From contig NWUY0300000978.1 in NCBI GenBank assembly GCA_004151065.3, positions 16,175 to 27,822 of the forward strand: a stretch of 11,648 nt of DNA, read 5' to 3'. The position numbers and the translations under genes are program-made. The stretch's first letter is position 1. Every line of letters starts with the position of its first letter. The notes beneath the pieces were generated by a model. It did no database searches, was not told the DNA's origin, and saw only the letters and a program-made list of their open reading frames with translations. The stretch comes from Larix sibirica (Eukaryota > Streptophyta > Pinopsida > Pinales > Pinaceae). Positions 1-8,857 of the stretch are shown piece by piece.

Positions 1-144
1 ATCTTAAATAGGGATCTATCAAGCACCAAGAGGGATCAAATTTATTCATGAGTGGATGTTTTTAACTTAAATCTTTTACATATAAAAAATTACTCCTTAA
101 GAAATTTGATCAATCTTGGTGCTTGATAAATTAGCATTTAAGAT
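1..144. repeat. Imperfect inverted repeat, 43-bp arms (foldback or MITE-like)
   Basis: Bases 1-43 are the reverse complement of bases 102-144, with about 36 of 43 positions paired. Three paired blocks of 9, 15 and 10 bp are separated by a 7-bp divergent block and a 2-bp mismatch. The loop is 58 bp. The longest paired block is TATCAAGCACCAAGA at 17-31. The left arm starts exactly at the window edge, so the structure may extend further left. No transposase or recognisable terminal motif is visible. It could be a foldback element, a MITE, the end of a larger palindrome or a hairpin precursor; the sequence does not decide between these. Confidence 0.8.
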
Positions 145-1306
145 GGATTTATGTTTGTGGTAATAAAAAAAATTCAAAATCGTATGATGTTTGGTCTCGC
201 AGTGTGGTGATCGATATTTCAAGTCAAGGTTGTTCAACATTCATGTCAATGGATCCTAATGGTTTCCCAAGTAGTGGGATATTCTTGAGGCAACTTCTTT
301 ATCCCCTCCAGTTTCATCACTAGGTTTGTGGACTCTTGTTGTTTCTTGGTCAAGTTTTTTCTAGTTAGTGATGAGTTCCTCTAGGATTTTTAAGGACCTT
401 CTGTTTTGAGCAATTGTTCTAGTATGTCCTAACACTAGGTCGATGCTCTGGTCCATATCTATCATGGGTCCAAGCTATGGGAGGGTCTGTGTCTCAGACT
501 ACTGCTTTGCATCTATGCTCCACAAAATTTTGATCATTGTAGTATCTGCTTTCAGGACAATCAGTGCCTATCTTTTTGGAGATTTGTTTTTCATATTCTA
601 TGTACGTGAAGGAAGTTTAGACTTCACCCATTCTTCTTCTTCATCCACCTTAGACCAAGGGTATCAATATTCATGGCAGGTTGAGGTAGAGGAAAGCGTT
701 CACAGTGAGGCTCTTGCAGTAATGCCCCTCAAGTCTACTAGGATGCCAAGGATGCTAAGGCCTTATACTTCTGCCAAAATCCAGCTTGAATCCAAAGGGA
801 TCTAGACAAGGTTGAGGATAAGGTCAATCTGGAGCAAGAATTTGTTAAACTGAAGGAAATAGAGCAAGATATGACACCATGGATTCATGATGCAAGAACA
901 TCCCACTCCCATAATACTCAATGCTACAAAATTGTTTCCCCTTACTAAACAATTAAATCACTCCTTAGCAATATTCTTTTGGATACCCATGAGGAAAGGA
1001 ATAAGCTCCTCTTGCAGATGATGAACTCCAAGAGCATCATAGAAAATGGACCAGAAGTTGAACATACTAGTCAAAGCATTTACTGGGTTGGATCTCAATC
1101 CAATTGTCTCTAATAATTCCCCAAGTTTATAAGTTTATCTAGTTTCAATCTCCAATGATGAACTAGGCTCTTAGACATGTTATTTTTATGTCTCTTCTTT
1201 ATATTTTTGACAATCATTTCCATGCTCAATGCATCATGATATATAAAGGTGACATTTATAGGATTCATAAGACATATAGACATTTGAATGACAACACTAT
1301 ATTTTT
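145..1306. other. No recognisable gene; short unassigned open stretches
   Basis: The stretch has moderate base composition and no feature I recognise. An ATG-initiated frame at 443-805 (+) encodes 120 residues. It has a hydrophobic middle and a serine run but no motif of any family I know. It could be chance or a remnant of a decayed element. The frame at 790-1113 is listed separately. I see no tRNA, LTR end or conserved domain on either strand. Confidence 0.5.
790..1113 (+). other. Unrecognised open stretch with charged, coil-like composition
   Basis: Frame 1 is open from 790 to 1113 except for a single TAA at 946-948. The first part is rich in Glu, Lys, Leu and Asp, including DKVEDKVNLEQEFVKLKEIE at about 805-864, which has the look of a short coiled coil. 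The second part includes DTHEERNKLLLQMM. It has no ATG at its beginning, and in-frame stops at 787-789 and further upstream precede it. I do not recognise a family. It may be a fragment of a decayed transposon protein or a chance opening in the frame. Confidence 0.25.
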
Positions 1307-1411
1307 CTATGGTTTGCTTTCCCCTAGGGTAGGCCTATTTTCTATGGTCTGGTTTTTCCTAGGGCATGCTTGTTTTCTGCGGTCTAATTTTCCTTAGACT
1401 AGGCCTGCTTT
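1307..1411. repeat. Minisatellite: three tandem 35-bp units
   Basis: Three consecutive units of exactly 35 bp lie at 1307-1341, 1342-1376 and 1377-1411. Each begins CTATGGT or CTGCGGT, has a CCTAGGG-like or CCTTAGA core, then an AGGCCT or GCATGCTT segment, and ends in TTT. Divergence between units suggests an old duplication. The predicted frame at 1188-1397 runs through these units and is probably spurious. Confidence 0.85.
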
Positions 1412-1969
1412 GATATTTACTGTTTACTTTCTTGAAAATTAATATAAATACTAACTTACCAAAAAAACTAAATTTCCTAAAATATTTTCCCTGTGATGCA
1501 ATAGGTGCACAACATGTTGAAGTGTGCATGCCTTATTCCTTAGCTCTATGTTGTATAAGAGGACATTGTAGGGGATAGCTACTTTCTAATGTGCATAAGG
1601 TTGTGTGCAGAATACATATAGTTGTTTTAAATCATTGAAATTTGAAATGTTTGAGAAAAAATATAAAAGTTCAATCATGGTAGTAACGTAAGTCAATGTT
1701 GTGGAGCAAAGTTACGTATAAAAATGAAAAAAACAAATAGAAAGTCTATTGTGCACACAAATACATACCTTTACTACTTCCATCAAGTATATTTAATTTG
1801 TAATTTGATAATTACTAAAAAATAAATCATTATTCCATCAATTGATAATTTAAATTTATTTTTTAATGAATAAATATTCGAACATACAATACTCAATATT
1901 ATTATGTAAAACCATTAATCACGAATAATACACAATGTAAAAAAGTAAAGATATTAAACACCATGCTCT
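1412..1969. other. AT-rich gene-free spacer
   Basis: This stretch is very AT-rich, especially at 1790-1960, which has runs of TTTATT, AATAAA and AAAAAA. I find no open frame of note, no RNA gene and no clear element end. The insertion boundary of the LINE probably lies at or just after its right end, but I could not identify a target-site duplication. Confidence 0.6.
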
Positions 1970-2241
1970 TAGCCGAGTGATTTAGTGCTACAGGATCTAT
2001 GAGCCTTAGAGTTATGTTATCCGCTCCAAGGAAACCGCCTTTTCTAGTCGTTTCTGTGTTATCTGTCAGTGGTAATAAATGTTTTTCGATGACCTGACCC
2101 TACAGTACTAATTACAGTGGTATGAGAACATCTTTAGCAACTATCTCCCTTGAATTTTTAGTTTATTATTATACTGAGTCAGGGTTAATAGGACACATAG
2201 TCACATGGTGGGATTGGATTCTGGAATAGGCTCCTATTCTA
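1970..2241 (+). other. Probable 5' leader of the LINE
   Basis: This stretch is less AT-rich than the spacer before it and precedes the first LINE coding similarity. It contains TAGCCGAGTGA at 1970-1980, which resembles a Pol III A box at 10 of 11 positions, but no convincing B box follows. It also contains TGGTATGAGAAC near 2118, which loosely resembles a tRNA primer-binding site but has no gag after it. The LINE 5' end is not defined by any clear signal. Confidence 0.3.
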
Positions 2242-4667
2242 GTGGACACTATTGATGGATTTCCGTCCCTAAGGACTAACCCACAGGGATCACTTTTTGT
2301 TTTTTCTTTTCTATTTTTTAGTTTGAAAGGAGTTCATGAATCTAGGGTTTCTTTATCCCTTTTTTTTTCTCAACCCTCACTTGGATGCAACCTGTCAAAT
2401 GCTCACAGCGGTTCTTTGAGGGATTATAGGGATGTGCTATATAGCGCCAGAGGGATTGGCGATGTAAATACTCAGGAGAAGTATTCCTCAGAGGGACGAT
2501 CATTAAATACCCTGAGTGTTAGCTCGTGTATCTGGAAGCATAGTGGTGAAGTTGGGCATCATGGAGTCCTTGTTGAATATAGTCCCAAGGATTCTGTTGT
2601 GGAAGGAACCACAATCAGAGAAGATATGATCTCTAAGATCTCTACTTGCATTACCAAGAGGAAAGCTAATAAATGTTTTAAAATAAAAGTTGACCAGATT
2701 AACTTAGCTCTTAGGGATGATGTGGATATGTATGAAGTCTTATCACTATCAAAATATGCATTAGTTGGACGATTCATGGGCCACAACACCTCGTTGGCGA
2801 CTTTCAGGGTTTGGGTGGTGGAGAATTGAAATGTGTTGTTGGTATATTCACGTAGAATTATTTCCCTAGCAAAAGGGTGGTTGGGGATCATTCTCCAGCC
2901 TCCGTAGGATGCTGGAAAGATTCTTGGAGGCATGTGGATGCTAGATTATGTTGTGCCGACTGCCAAATCTATGAAGATAGAAGCCTTCTTTTGACGTGGA
3001 GGGAAACGGTTTTCATCCACCCTTCATGGGTTAAATTGCCGAGGCTCCTGCCAGAACTATGGCATATGTATATCTTCAAAAGAATTGGTGATTCTTTGGG
3101 GGTTTTCCTATCAAAGAACCTCTCATACCAGCAGACAGGTGTGATTTTGGTTGCCGAGATTCTTGTGGACATAGACTTAAGGGATGGCCTCCTTGATCAT
3201 TTGGTCATCACAAAAGGTGTTGCATCTCTCATGCAAGATTTGGACTACATAGGAATTCCCTTTCGATGCAACATACATCATATATACGGACATTTGGTAA
3301 GAGACTGCACTCTCCCTTTCTCCAAGGCCATATGGAAGTTCAAGGATGGTGAGGGTATGAATGATAAGGAACATTACCAGTCGTCGTTCTATTTATCCAT
3401 GGAGGAGACTCACATAGAAGGAGATATGTTACTTACTCCCATTGTTCTGTAGATGGACTCTTAGTCACAGCCTATCGAGAAGCAATTGAAGATAGATTCT
3501 ATATTTTCAATGAGTCAATAGGCTGTTACTTCGAGCTTATCGGATGGGGTTACTTTCTCATAGAAGGCATCTGTTTCTACCTCTCCAGGTAAGGAACCAA
3601 CCTTTACTCAATATTCCTCATTGATTAAATATTTTATATGTTTCTCTTCATCTTTGAAGCTCTTACCCCTAGGAAATAGGTTCATGACCTCCCCATCCCC
3701 TGGTCTCTTTTTCCTCCTCGTCGGGACGGTAGAAACGGTAGTCTCGGTGACCCCTTTTTAAGGCCCTATCATATTTCTCATGTAGTAGAGCTAAATCGAG
3801 ACCACCCTTTGGATGATTTGCGGAAGACATTTGGTCCTATAGGGGATTATTTTTCCTTTTTTTTCGGATTCTTCATCCTTACCTTACCTATCTCATAGGA
3901 AGCTACATTTCTCTTCTTCCCCCTCAACATTGTATCTTTTGGTCATCCCCCATCATTTGGAAACATATTCCTTGTGTAATGATACTCGGAATAGGACCTC
4001 CCTTAAGGAGTAATCTTTCCTGGATGCGTCAATAGGTGATATTTGTCATCTAGAAGCTACGGACATAGGCCTTTTCCCCTTGCATGATTATCAACCTCCT
4101 TTTGAATCTTATCCTTCCCCTAGATATGTTTTCCCATCTATAAAGGCTCACCTCTCTCCTATGGATAAGTTGTATTCTACGGGTAGAGGAGGGGCGTTTT
4201 ATAATCATGTAGATTCATTGACCCTTGAATAGTTGGTGGGAAGTGGAAAGGATAATTTGAATAATTTATTGAATGATATTTTATCTGGAAATCGTTGTAG
4301 TTCTGGTAACTTGCAGAATGTGTCTAGTGAGTATCAGTTTGGTGAAGCTGTTTTTTAGGATAAGGTGGGACATCATATGGGATTTTTGACTTATAAGGAC
4401 TCTAAACTAGTCAAAAGCCTATTTGTAGATGTTCACAAGCATTCTCGTTATCCTCTTCAATCTAGATATATTGATAAGTCTATATTGGGTTCTGGTTCAG
4501 GAAAGGGTCTTTTCCATTCACCTACACTGACCTCTTCTAGGTTGAGGGGATGCAAGTCCATTATGGCATATGCAAGGGATCAAGTGGCCATGTATAATCG
4601 GGATGGAAGGCAAAATATGTTGAATGAGAAACTTAGAGCATGTATTCCCGGTCCTCATGTTACTTAA
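2242..4667 (+). pseudogene. LINE ORF1 (gag-like RNA-binding protein), decayed
   Basis: In LINEs this protein binds the element RNA to form the particle used in retrotransposition. Similarity begins at about 2640 in frame 1: the segment with YALVGRFMG at about 2751-2777 resembles the start of DUF4283. A TGA at 2827-2829 replaces an expected Trp, and a TAG follows at 2905-2907. The reading then moves to frame 3 by about 3010, where WVKLPRLLPELW continues the domain. A CCHC-like knuckle follows at 3267-3308. The C-terminal half is a low-complexity, Ser/Pro-rich linker in frame 3 interrupted by TAG at 3450, 3462, 3519 and 3561, and by TAA at 4011 and TAG at 4230, among others. The last piece, 4365-4667, ends in TAA only 8 bp before the ORF2 ATG. 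No convincing ATG opens the region, so the true start is unknown. Confidence 0.8.
3267..3308 (+). other. Decayed CCHC zinc knuckle in ORF1
   Basis: Frame 3 reads CNIHHIYGHLVRDC. This fits C-x2-C-x4-H-x4-C spacing except that the second Cys is His (CAT at 3276-3278). The preceding QDLDYIGIPFR is the usual lead-in to the knuckle in plant LINE ORF1 proteins. In a working protein the knuckle would bind nucleic acid. Whether a CHHC arrangement could still hold zinc is unknown, and it is most likely decay. Confidence 0.75.
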
Positions 4668-4675
4668 TCTTAATT

Positions 4676-5455
4676 ATGTATTCCAATTTTCAAGGGCTTG
4701 AGCATCCCTCTAAGAAATCTTCCCTCAAAAGGATGGTGCTCCTACACCATCCACAAGTGTTGCTTTTATAGGAAACACTCGCTATGGGGAATACCATCCT
4801 GGCAAATTTTAAGGCTTTGTTGCATGGATGGAATTTTTATTGTTTGAACGCCATCGAGAGGTCAGGAGGACTTGTCACTGGTTGGAAGACCAACTCTTTG
4901 ATGTGCACCAACAGTTGGACCGTCTTCTATGGATTGGGGAACATTGTTTTCTCCAAAGAATTTTGGTGGGCATTCATAATGCTCAATATCTATGGACCAA
5001 ATTCTCGAAGAATGGCCTATTGGGAGAGGCTATTCATTTTTGGCCTTCATAAAGTGGATAGGTTTGTCATCGGTGGGGACCTAAATTTTTCTCTTGGAGA
5101 GCTAGAGACTTCAGGATCACATGATAAAAAAGACCCCCTTACATATAACTTTGTGAAGAAGATTGAGGAGGTTAATCTGTTTGACCTTCCTACTATATCC
5201 TTACCCCCCACATGGAGGAATATGAGGCTGGGATCTAATAGTATAACAAAGAGGCTAGAAAAATTCCTAATCAATGTGGGGTTTTTACAAATGGTTCCTT
5301 GTATTAAGCAATGGGTGGGGGACGGGGGTGATTCAGACCATTTTCCCATATTTATGGAGTTGAAGGGGGACCAAAGTAAACCACCCCATCCTTTTAAATT
5401 CAACACATCCTATCTTGATGATGAAGATTACTTATATAGGGTTAAATTTTCCTAG
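4676..5455 (+). pseudogene. ORF2 APE-type endonuclease domain
   Basis: This frame 2 block of about 260 codons is close to the normal size for the domain. Motifs in order are SNFQGLE at the N-terminus; ET at 4772-4777 (metal-binding Glu) preceded by TAG at 4769-4771 where Gln is usual; RSGGL near 4859; NIYGPNSRR near 4984; GGDLN at 5072-5086; TWRNMRLG near 5210; RLEKFL at 5252-5269; and SDHFPI at 5333-5350. Nearly all catalytic positions survive. The exception is the Asp of the usual RLDRFL-like motif, which is Glu here (GAA at 5258-5260). The frame ends in a TAG at 5453-5455 shortly after the domain, and coding similarity continues in frame 3. Confidence 0.9.
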
Positions 5456-5456
5456 A

Positions 5457-5715
5457 GGCACTTATGATTCAAATAATCATCTATCTTCTCCTGTTCATTT
5501 TTTAAACAATTTTAAAGTGATTAAATCCATGACTGTTACATGGGTTGAAGAGAGAAGGAGATCCCATGATATAGAGCTATGAGGTTTTGAAGACCGGTTG
5601 GCTTTTTTTCACGCGGCTTTCCCAGAAGGTTTTATTTGTTTAGATCAAAAAGAGATATTGGGGTACTTGAGGCTAGAAGAAGGAAACTTTATTTTAAGAG
5701 GAGGAAGAAATTAGA
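5457..5715 (+). pseudogene. ORF2 linker between endonuclease and reverse transcriptase
   Basis: Frame 3 from 5457 to TGA at 5580-5582 reads a charged, helical-looking segment containing FKVIKSMTVTWVEERRRS, as expected for the region between the two ORF2 domains. A second charged stretch leads into frame 1 at about 5698, where EEEEIRLQSRAIWL begins the conserved approach to the reverse transcriptase. A TAA at 5695-5697 interrupts it. At least two frame changes fall in this interval. Confidence 0.7.
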
Positions 5716-6967
5716 TTGCAAAGTAGAGCCATATGGCTTAAAAGTGGAAATGACAGCACTAAATTATTCCATAATTTTTATAGACACATAATCAATACTA
5801 ATTTGCTGTGGAATATGGAAGATGAAGGTGGTAGGTATATCACTAGTTTTAAGGAGTTAGCGAAGGCTAGTGTGTCTCACTTCAACAATCTGCATCAAGA
5901 AGATGAGAGAGCATCTATTGCTTCAATGATCAATATGATTGCCCATTATCCATCCATGGTCAGTGATGAACATAATATTTCTATAAATGAAGAAGTCTCC
6001 TTATATGAGCCCATAGTGGTTGTGCAGGACGTGCAATGTGACAAAAGCTCGGGCCTTGATGGCTTTCCAGTGGAATTTTCTTCAGGCTTCATGGACATAT
6101 TTCAGGAGGATATCCTTTCCATGATCAAATAATCAAGGGTCAAGGGCATAATTTTAGCAGCATTCAATTCTACAATCATTTCCCTTATACCCAAATTAGA
6201 TCGATCAATATCCCTAGAGCACTATAGGCCCATTTTTCTTTGCAACTGTATCTACAAATTGACTGTAAGGATCATATCCAATAGGAAGCATATTATCGAA
6301 GGGTGTATCAACATAACAATTTGTTTTTCTTTAGGGGAGACAACTTCATGATGCAATAGGAATTGCTTAAGAAGTAGTTGATTTTTTCAAGGTGAAACAT
6401 CTCCCTACCACAGTATTTAAAGTTGAATTATCTAAAGCTTATGATTTGGTCAATTGGACCTTCCTCAGATTCGTTTTGTTTTAGGAGGGTTTTGATCTTC
6501 CAATGGTGAATTGGATTCTTTCATGTGTTCAATCAATATCATTTGTTGTTCTCATTAATGGATCAAACTCGTCCTTTTTTAGACCTGCAAGAGGCTTGAG
6601 ACAAGGACTAAGTAGATCTCTTCTCCATGCTAGAGCTAACGGTGTACCGAACGGGGTCTATATTTGTGGCAATGTGTCTAATACACATCTACTTTTTGTA
6701 GATGATATACTCCTTTTTACTGATGGAACTAAAAGGGACATTGTGAATATCAAATCTATTTTGCATCTCTTCTCAGAAGCTACATGTATGGTTTTCAATG
6801 TGAATAAGTCTTCAGTTTCCTTTATGAATTTGGATCAAGCTTCTATATATTGGATTTTATCTCAGTTTGACTTTACAATGGTTTATATTAACAATGGGAT
6901 GAAGTACCTTGGTTTTATAATCGAACCCAATGATTATATGAGAAAAGGATTGGGTTTGGATGATTAG
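5698..6967 (+). pseudogene. ORF2 reverse transcriptase domain, with internal deletion
   Basis: This domain would copy element RNA into cDNA. Frame 1 carries SRAIWLKSGNDSTKLFH near 5722, CDKSSGLDGFPVEFSSGF near 6040, and after a TAA at 6130-6132, LEHYRPIFLCNCIYK near 6211. Reading moves to frame 2 near 6313. There GRQLHDAIGIA, motif A VELSKAYD (6422-6445), ARGLRQG, and motif C FVDD (6695-6706) are clear. Stops in this part are TAG 6332, TAA 6368 and TAG 6482. The first motif A Asp is Glu (GAA 6425-6427). About 15 codons normally lying after RQG, with the Pro-containing start of motif B's C-terminal side, are missing at about 6607. MKYLGFIIEPNDY near 6898 marks the thumb. Confidence 0.88.
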
Positions 6968-7786
6968 TAGAATTGAAAGTAGGCTTAATATTTGGTGCAA
7001 TAAATGGTTATCAAGAGGAGATAGCATTGTGATGACGAAGTCTGTCCTCGATGCTATTCTTGTCTACTAGGCCTCTATAGCATATGTCCCCACAGGTATA
7101 TTGGACAACATCAGGAAGTTATGTTTCAATTTTCTATGGCATGGGGGTGAGGATAAGAAATATTTTCCCTGTATTTCTTGGAGCAAACTCACCATCCCTA
7201 AAGACTCTAGGGGATGGCGATTGAAGGACTATCTTAGTTTTTCTAGGCCTCTGACTGCTAAAGGAATTTGGAGAATTTTAAAAGGCGATGGACTATGGGT
7301 TAAAGTCATGCACCAAAAATATATACACCCACCCTCCATTGAAGATTGGTTTAGAACTAGGGATCATTCTGTTAGGAACATCTCAAACATGTGGAAGGCA
7401 ATGATTAAGGCATTTAACCGCATTGGAGACTAGATTACTTGGACATTGGAGATAGAAATAAAGCAAAGATAGGACAAGATCCTTGGATAGGATGATCTAC
7501 TACCTACAGTCTTCCAGATTTGATGATTGAGATCTTAAGGGATAGAGGTATTATAGTTCTGTATCAGATCCAGAACCACCAAAATTCAACTCCTTTCAGG
7601 AAAAGTTGGATTCCTGTAGAATTTTTTGGGTTTGAGGACGAATTTAGGATAATATGGGATAAATATATCAAAGACCTACATGATAGCCACATCCTTATAA
7701 CATACATGGAGGATAAACTCTTATGGACTAGGAATGTTATTCTTGTCACATATCTCCCTAGTTTGGGGTATAAACTGGCATCATAA
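6948..7786 (+). pseudogene. ORF2 thumb and connection region after the reverse transcriptase
   Basis: Frame 3 continues with DWVWMISRIESRL from 6948, one base out of frame with the preceding block, then LCFNFLWHGGEDKK near 7119 and a typical GW.LKD..SFSRPL..KGIW segment near 7212. TAG at 7068-7070 and 7431-7433 stand where Trp is expected. Reading moves to frame 2 by 7442, where IGQDPWIG (7469-7492) is the conserved motif of plant LINE ORF2 proteins, followed by TGA at 7493-7495 in place of a likely Trp. The block ends at TAA 7784-7786, after which the same frame continues into the zinc-binding region. Confidence 0.85.
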
Positions 7787-8272
7787 GAGGATGATTTACT
7801 TGAGCCTCATTGGTGGACTCAAATTATTTGGAAGATACAATGTCCATTAAAGTCTAAATTATTCTTATGGGTAGATTTGGATGGTAAGGTCCTTGTCTAG
7901 GACATAATGAGTAATATATTGGGATGTGGGCCTAGAATATGCTTTTTATGTCTCAATGATACAAAGTCTATTATCCATCTTTTTGTTCAATGTCCTTATA
8001 TGAATAGTATGTGGACTTATGCTTCTCAGTTCTACAACATACAATTTGTTTGGCAGCGAGATAGACTGGATGTGGCTCTACTGAACTTGATGAATAATGA
8101 TTTATATTCAGATTACTGGGCTCTACCAGTTTTGATGATTTGGGGGGTTTGGTTGGCTAGGAATAAGGTCACATTTCAGAACTTTATTATACCTCCAATG
8201 GTATATGCCTCTAAAAGTGTGGCCATTCTGGATTTTTTCCTCTGTCTTCTAGCAATCCAAAGCATAGAATAA
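7787..8272 (+). pseudogene. ORF2 zf-RVT zinc-binding region
   Basis: Frame 2 carries WWTQIIWKIQCPLKSKLFLW near 7820, then TAG at 7898-7900 where Trp is expected (family pattern WD), then the zinc-binding core: Cys 7940-7942, Cys 7949-7951 (CFLC), His 7976-7978 and Cys 7991-7993 (HLFVQC). All four ligands, in C-x2-C and H-x4-C arrangement, are intact. Downstream WALPVLMIWGVWLARNKVTF is the usual hydrophobic segment ending in WxxRN. The frame stops at TAA 8270-8272. This is one of the best-preserved parts of the element. Confidence 0.88.
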
Positions 8273-8310
8273 TTAGGGAGGAGGTCATTGGTAAGACTGG
8301 TAGTTGATGT

Positions 8311-8674
8311 TACTTTGACGATGCATCTCAGGGAAGACCAGGTATAGGTGGTGCAAGTGGCATTGTGTACCTATAAGATAATCAATAGATAAAATTTGCT
8401 GCAGGGATAAGGAGGGATACAAACAATCAAGCTGAGTTGAAGGCATTAAAATTAGTCTTATTACTGGCTTCTTCAAAAGGGGTTAATAAGCTACAGGTAT
8501 TTGGCGATTCACTATTAGTGATAGATTGGTTAAATTTGAGGAAAGCCCCCAAAGAATATCTTGTTGAGACCTCTATATGAATACATTCTTAGATAGATTA
8601 GGATGTATTAGTCTATCACATTTCATCATATATAGAGAGAAAGAAATATGGAGGCCAACTCACTCTCAAAATAG
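8311..8674 (+). pseudogene. ORF2 C-terminal RNase H domain
   Basis: RNase H removes the RNA strand of the RNA-DNA hybrid. Frame 1 from 8311 reads YFDDASQGRPGIGGASG, with the first catalytic Asp at 8317-8319; the next residue is Asp where Gly is usual. TAA at 8374 and TAG at 8386 follow. The catalytic Glu is in NNQAEL (8434-8436) and the second Asp in FGDSLL (8506-8508). After TGA at 8578 the frame is scrambled; IIYREKE and, in frame 2 from 8648, MEANSLSK match the C-terminal motif, but the usual fourth catalytic Asp (ADxLSK) is Asn (AAC 8657-8659). The motif style resembles the RNase H carried by some plant L1 lineages. Confidence 0.82.
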
Positions 8675-8850
8675 GGAGTACAAATAGGGGATGGATTATG
8701 GAAGCAATGGGAAGGACATGAGGATATGGTCAATGAGATTGAATTGGGAACTCAACGAGATTGAGATTGATGAATGGAAAACCTTACTGATTTCACATTT
8801 GGTCATATTTCTATACTGCTCTACTTATTTCAGATTATTATAAGGCACAA
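8675..8850 (+). other. LINE ORF2 tail and probable 3' end
   Basis: Frame 2 remains open to 8761 with GDGLWKQWEGHEDM near 8690, the kind of charged tail that follows RNase H in these elements, and then stops at TGA 8762-8764. The remaining bases to about 8850 probably belong to the last codons and 3' UTR. The exact end is not visible, as no clear poly(A) tract or flanking duplication was found. Confidence 0.5.
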
Positions 8851-8857
8851 ATTTTAG

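Larger units (their letters stand above)
4676..8761 (+). pseudogene. LINE ORF2 polyprotein (EN-RT-zf-RVT-RNase H), decayed
   Basis: ORF2 is the enzyme of target-primed reverse transcription: it nicks DNA, copies element RNA from the nick and, in this clade, carries an RNase H. The ATG at 4676 is chosen because the residues after it (SNFQGLE) match the first endonuclease motif and because it lies 8 bp beyond the ORF1 stop. The reading needs frame 2 (4676-5455), frame 3 (5457-5582), frame 1 (about 5698-6312), frame 2 (about 6317-6943), frame 3 (6948-7433), frame 2 (7442-8272), frame 1 (about 8311-8580) and frame 2 (8648-8761). That is at least seven frame changes, with additional nonsense codons inside the pieces. 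Domain order is complete, so the copy was once full length. Individual domains are listed below. Confidence 0.9.
2242..8850 (+). mobile_element. Degenerate, near full-length L1-type LINE with RNase H
   Basis: Two adjacent coding regions on the + strand follow plant L1-like order: ORF1 with a DUF4283-like region and zinc knuckle, then ORF2 with endonuclease, reverse transcriptase, zf-RVT and RNase H. Total length is about 6.6 kb, close to that of complete plant elements. There is no LTR. Both ends are approximate, because I found no target-site duplication and no definite poly(A) tail; an A8 run at 8933-8940 is only a weak candidate. Multiple frameshifts, nonsense codons and changed catalytic residues show that the copy is old and inactive. 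Confidence 0.9.

Noticed and set aside
1188-1397. 69-residue + strand frame
   Set aside because: It runs into the 35-bp tandem repeat and has no recognisable motif, so it is probably chance.
2110-2135. TGGTATGAGAAC on the + strand as a tRNA primer-binding site
   Set aside because: It has two mismatches in 12 bases and no gag or LTR structure around it. LINE coding sequence follows instead.
2242-2260. GTG at 2242 as the ORF1 start
   Set aside because: Plant nuclear translation rarely uses GTG and nothing supports it. The true ORF1 start is lost or further upstream.
2559-2933. 124-residue - strand frame
   Set aside because: It lies antisense to LINE ORF1, has no family motif and is a shadow of the + strand coding bias.
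4828-5052. 74-residue + strand frame
   Set aside because: It overlaps the endonuclease in another frame and contains none of its motifs.
5047-5406. 119-residue - strand frame
   Set aside because: It is antisense to the ORF2 endonuclease, whose motifs are clear on the + strand.
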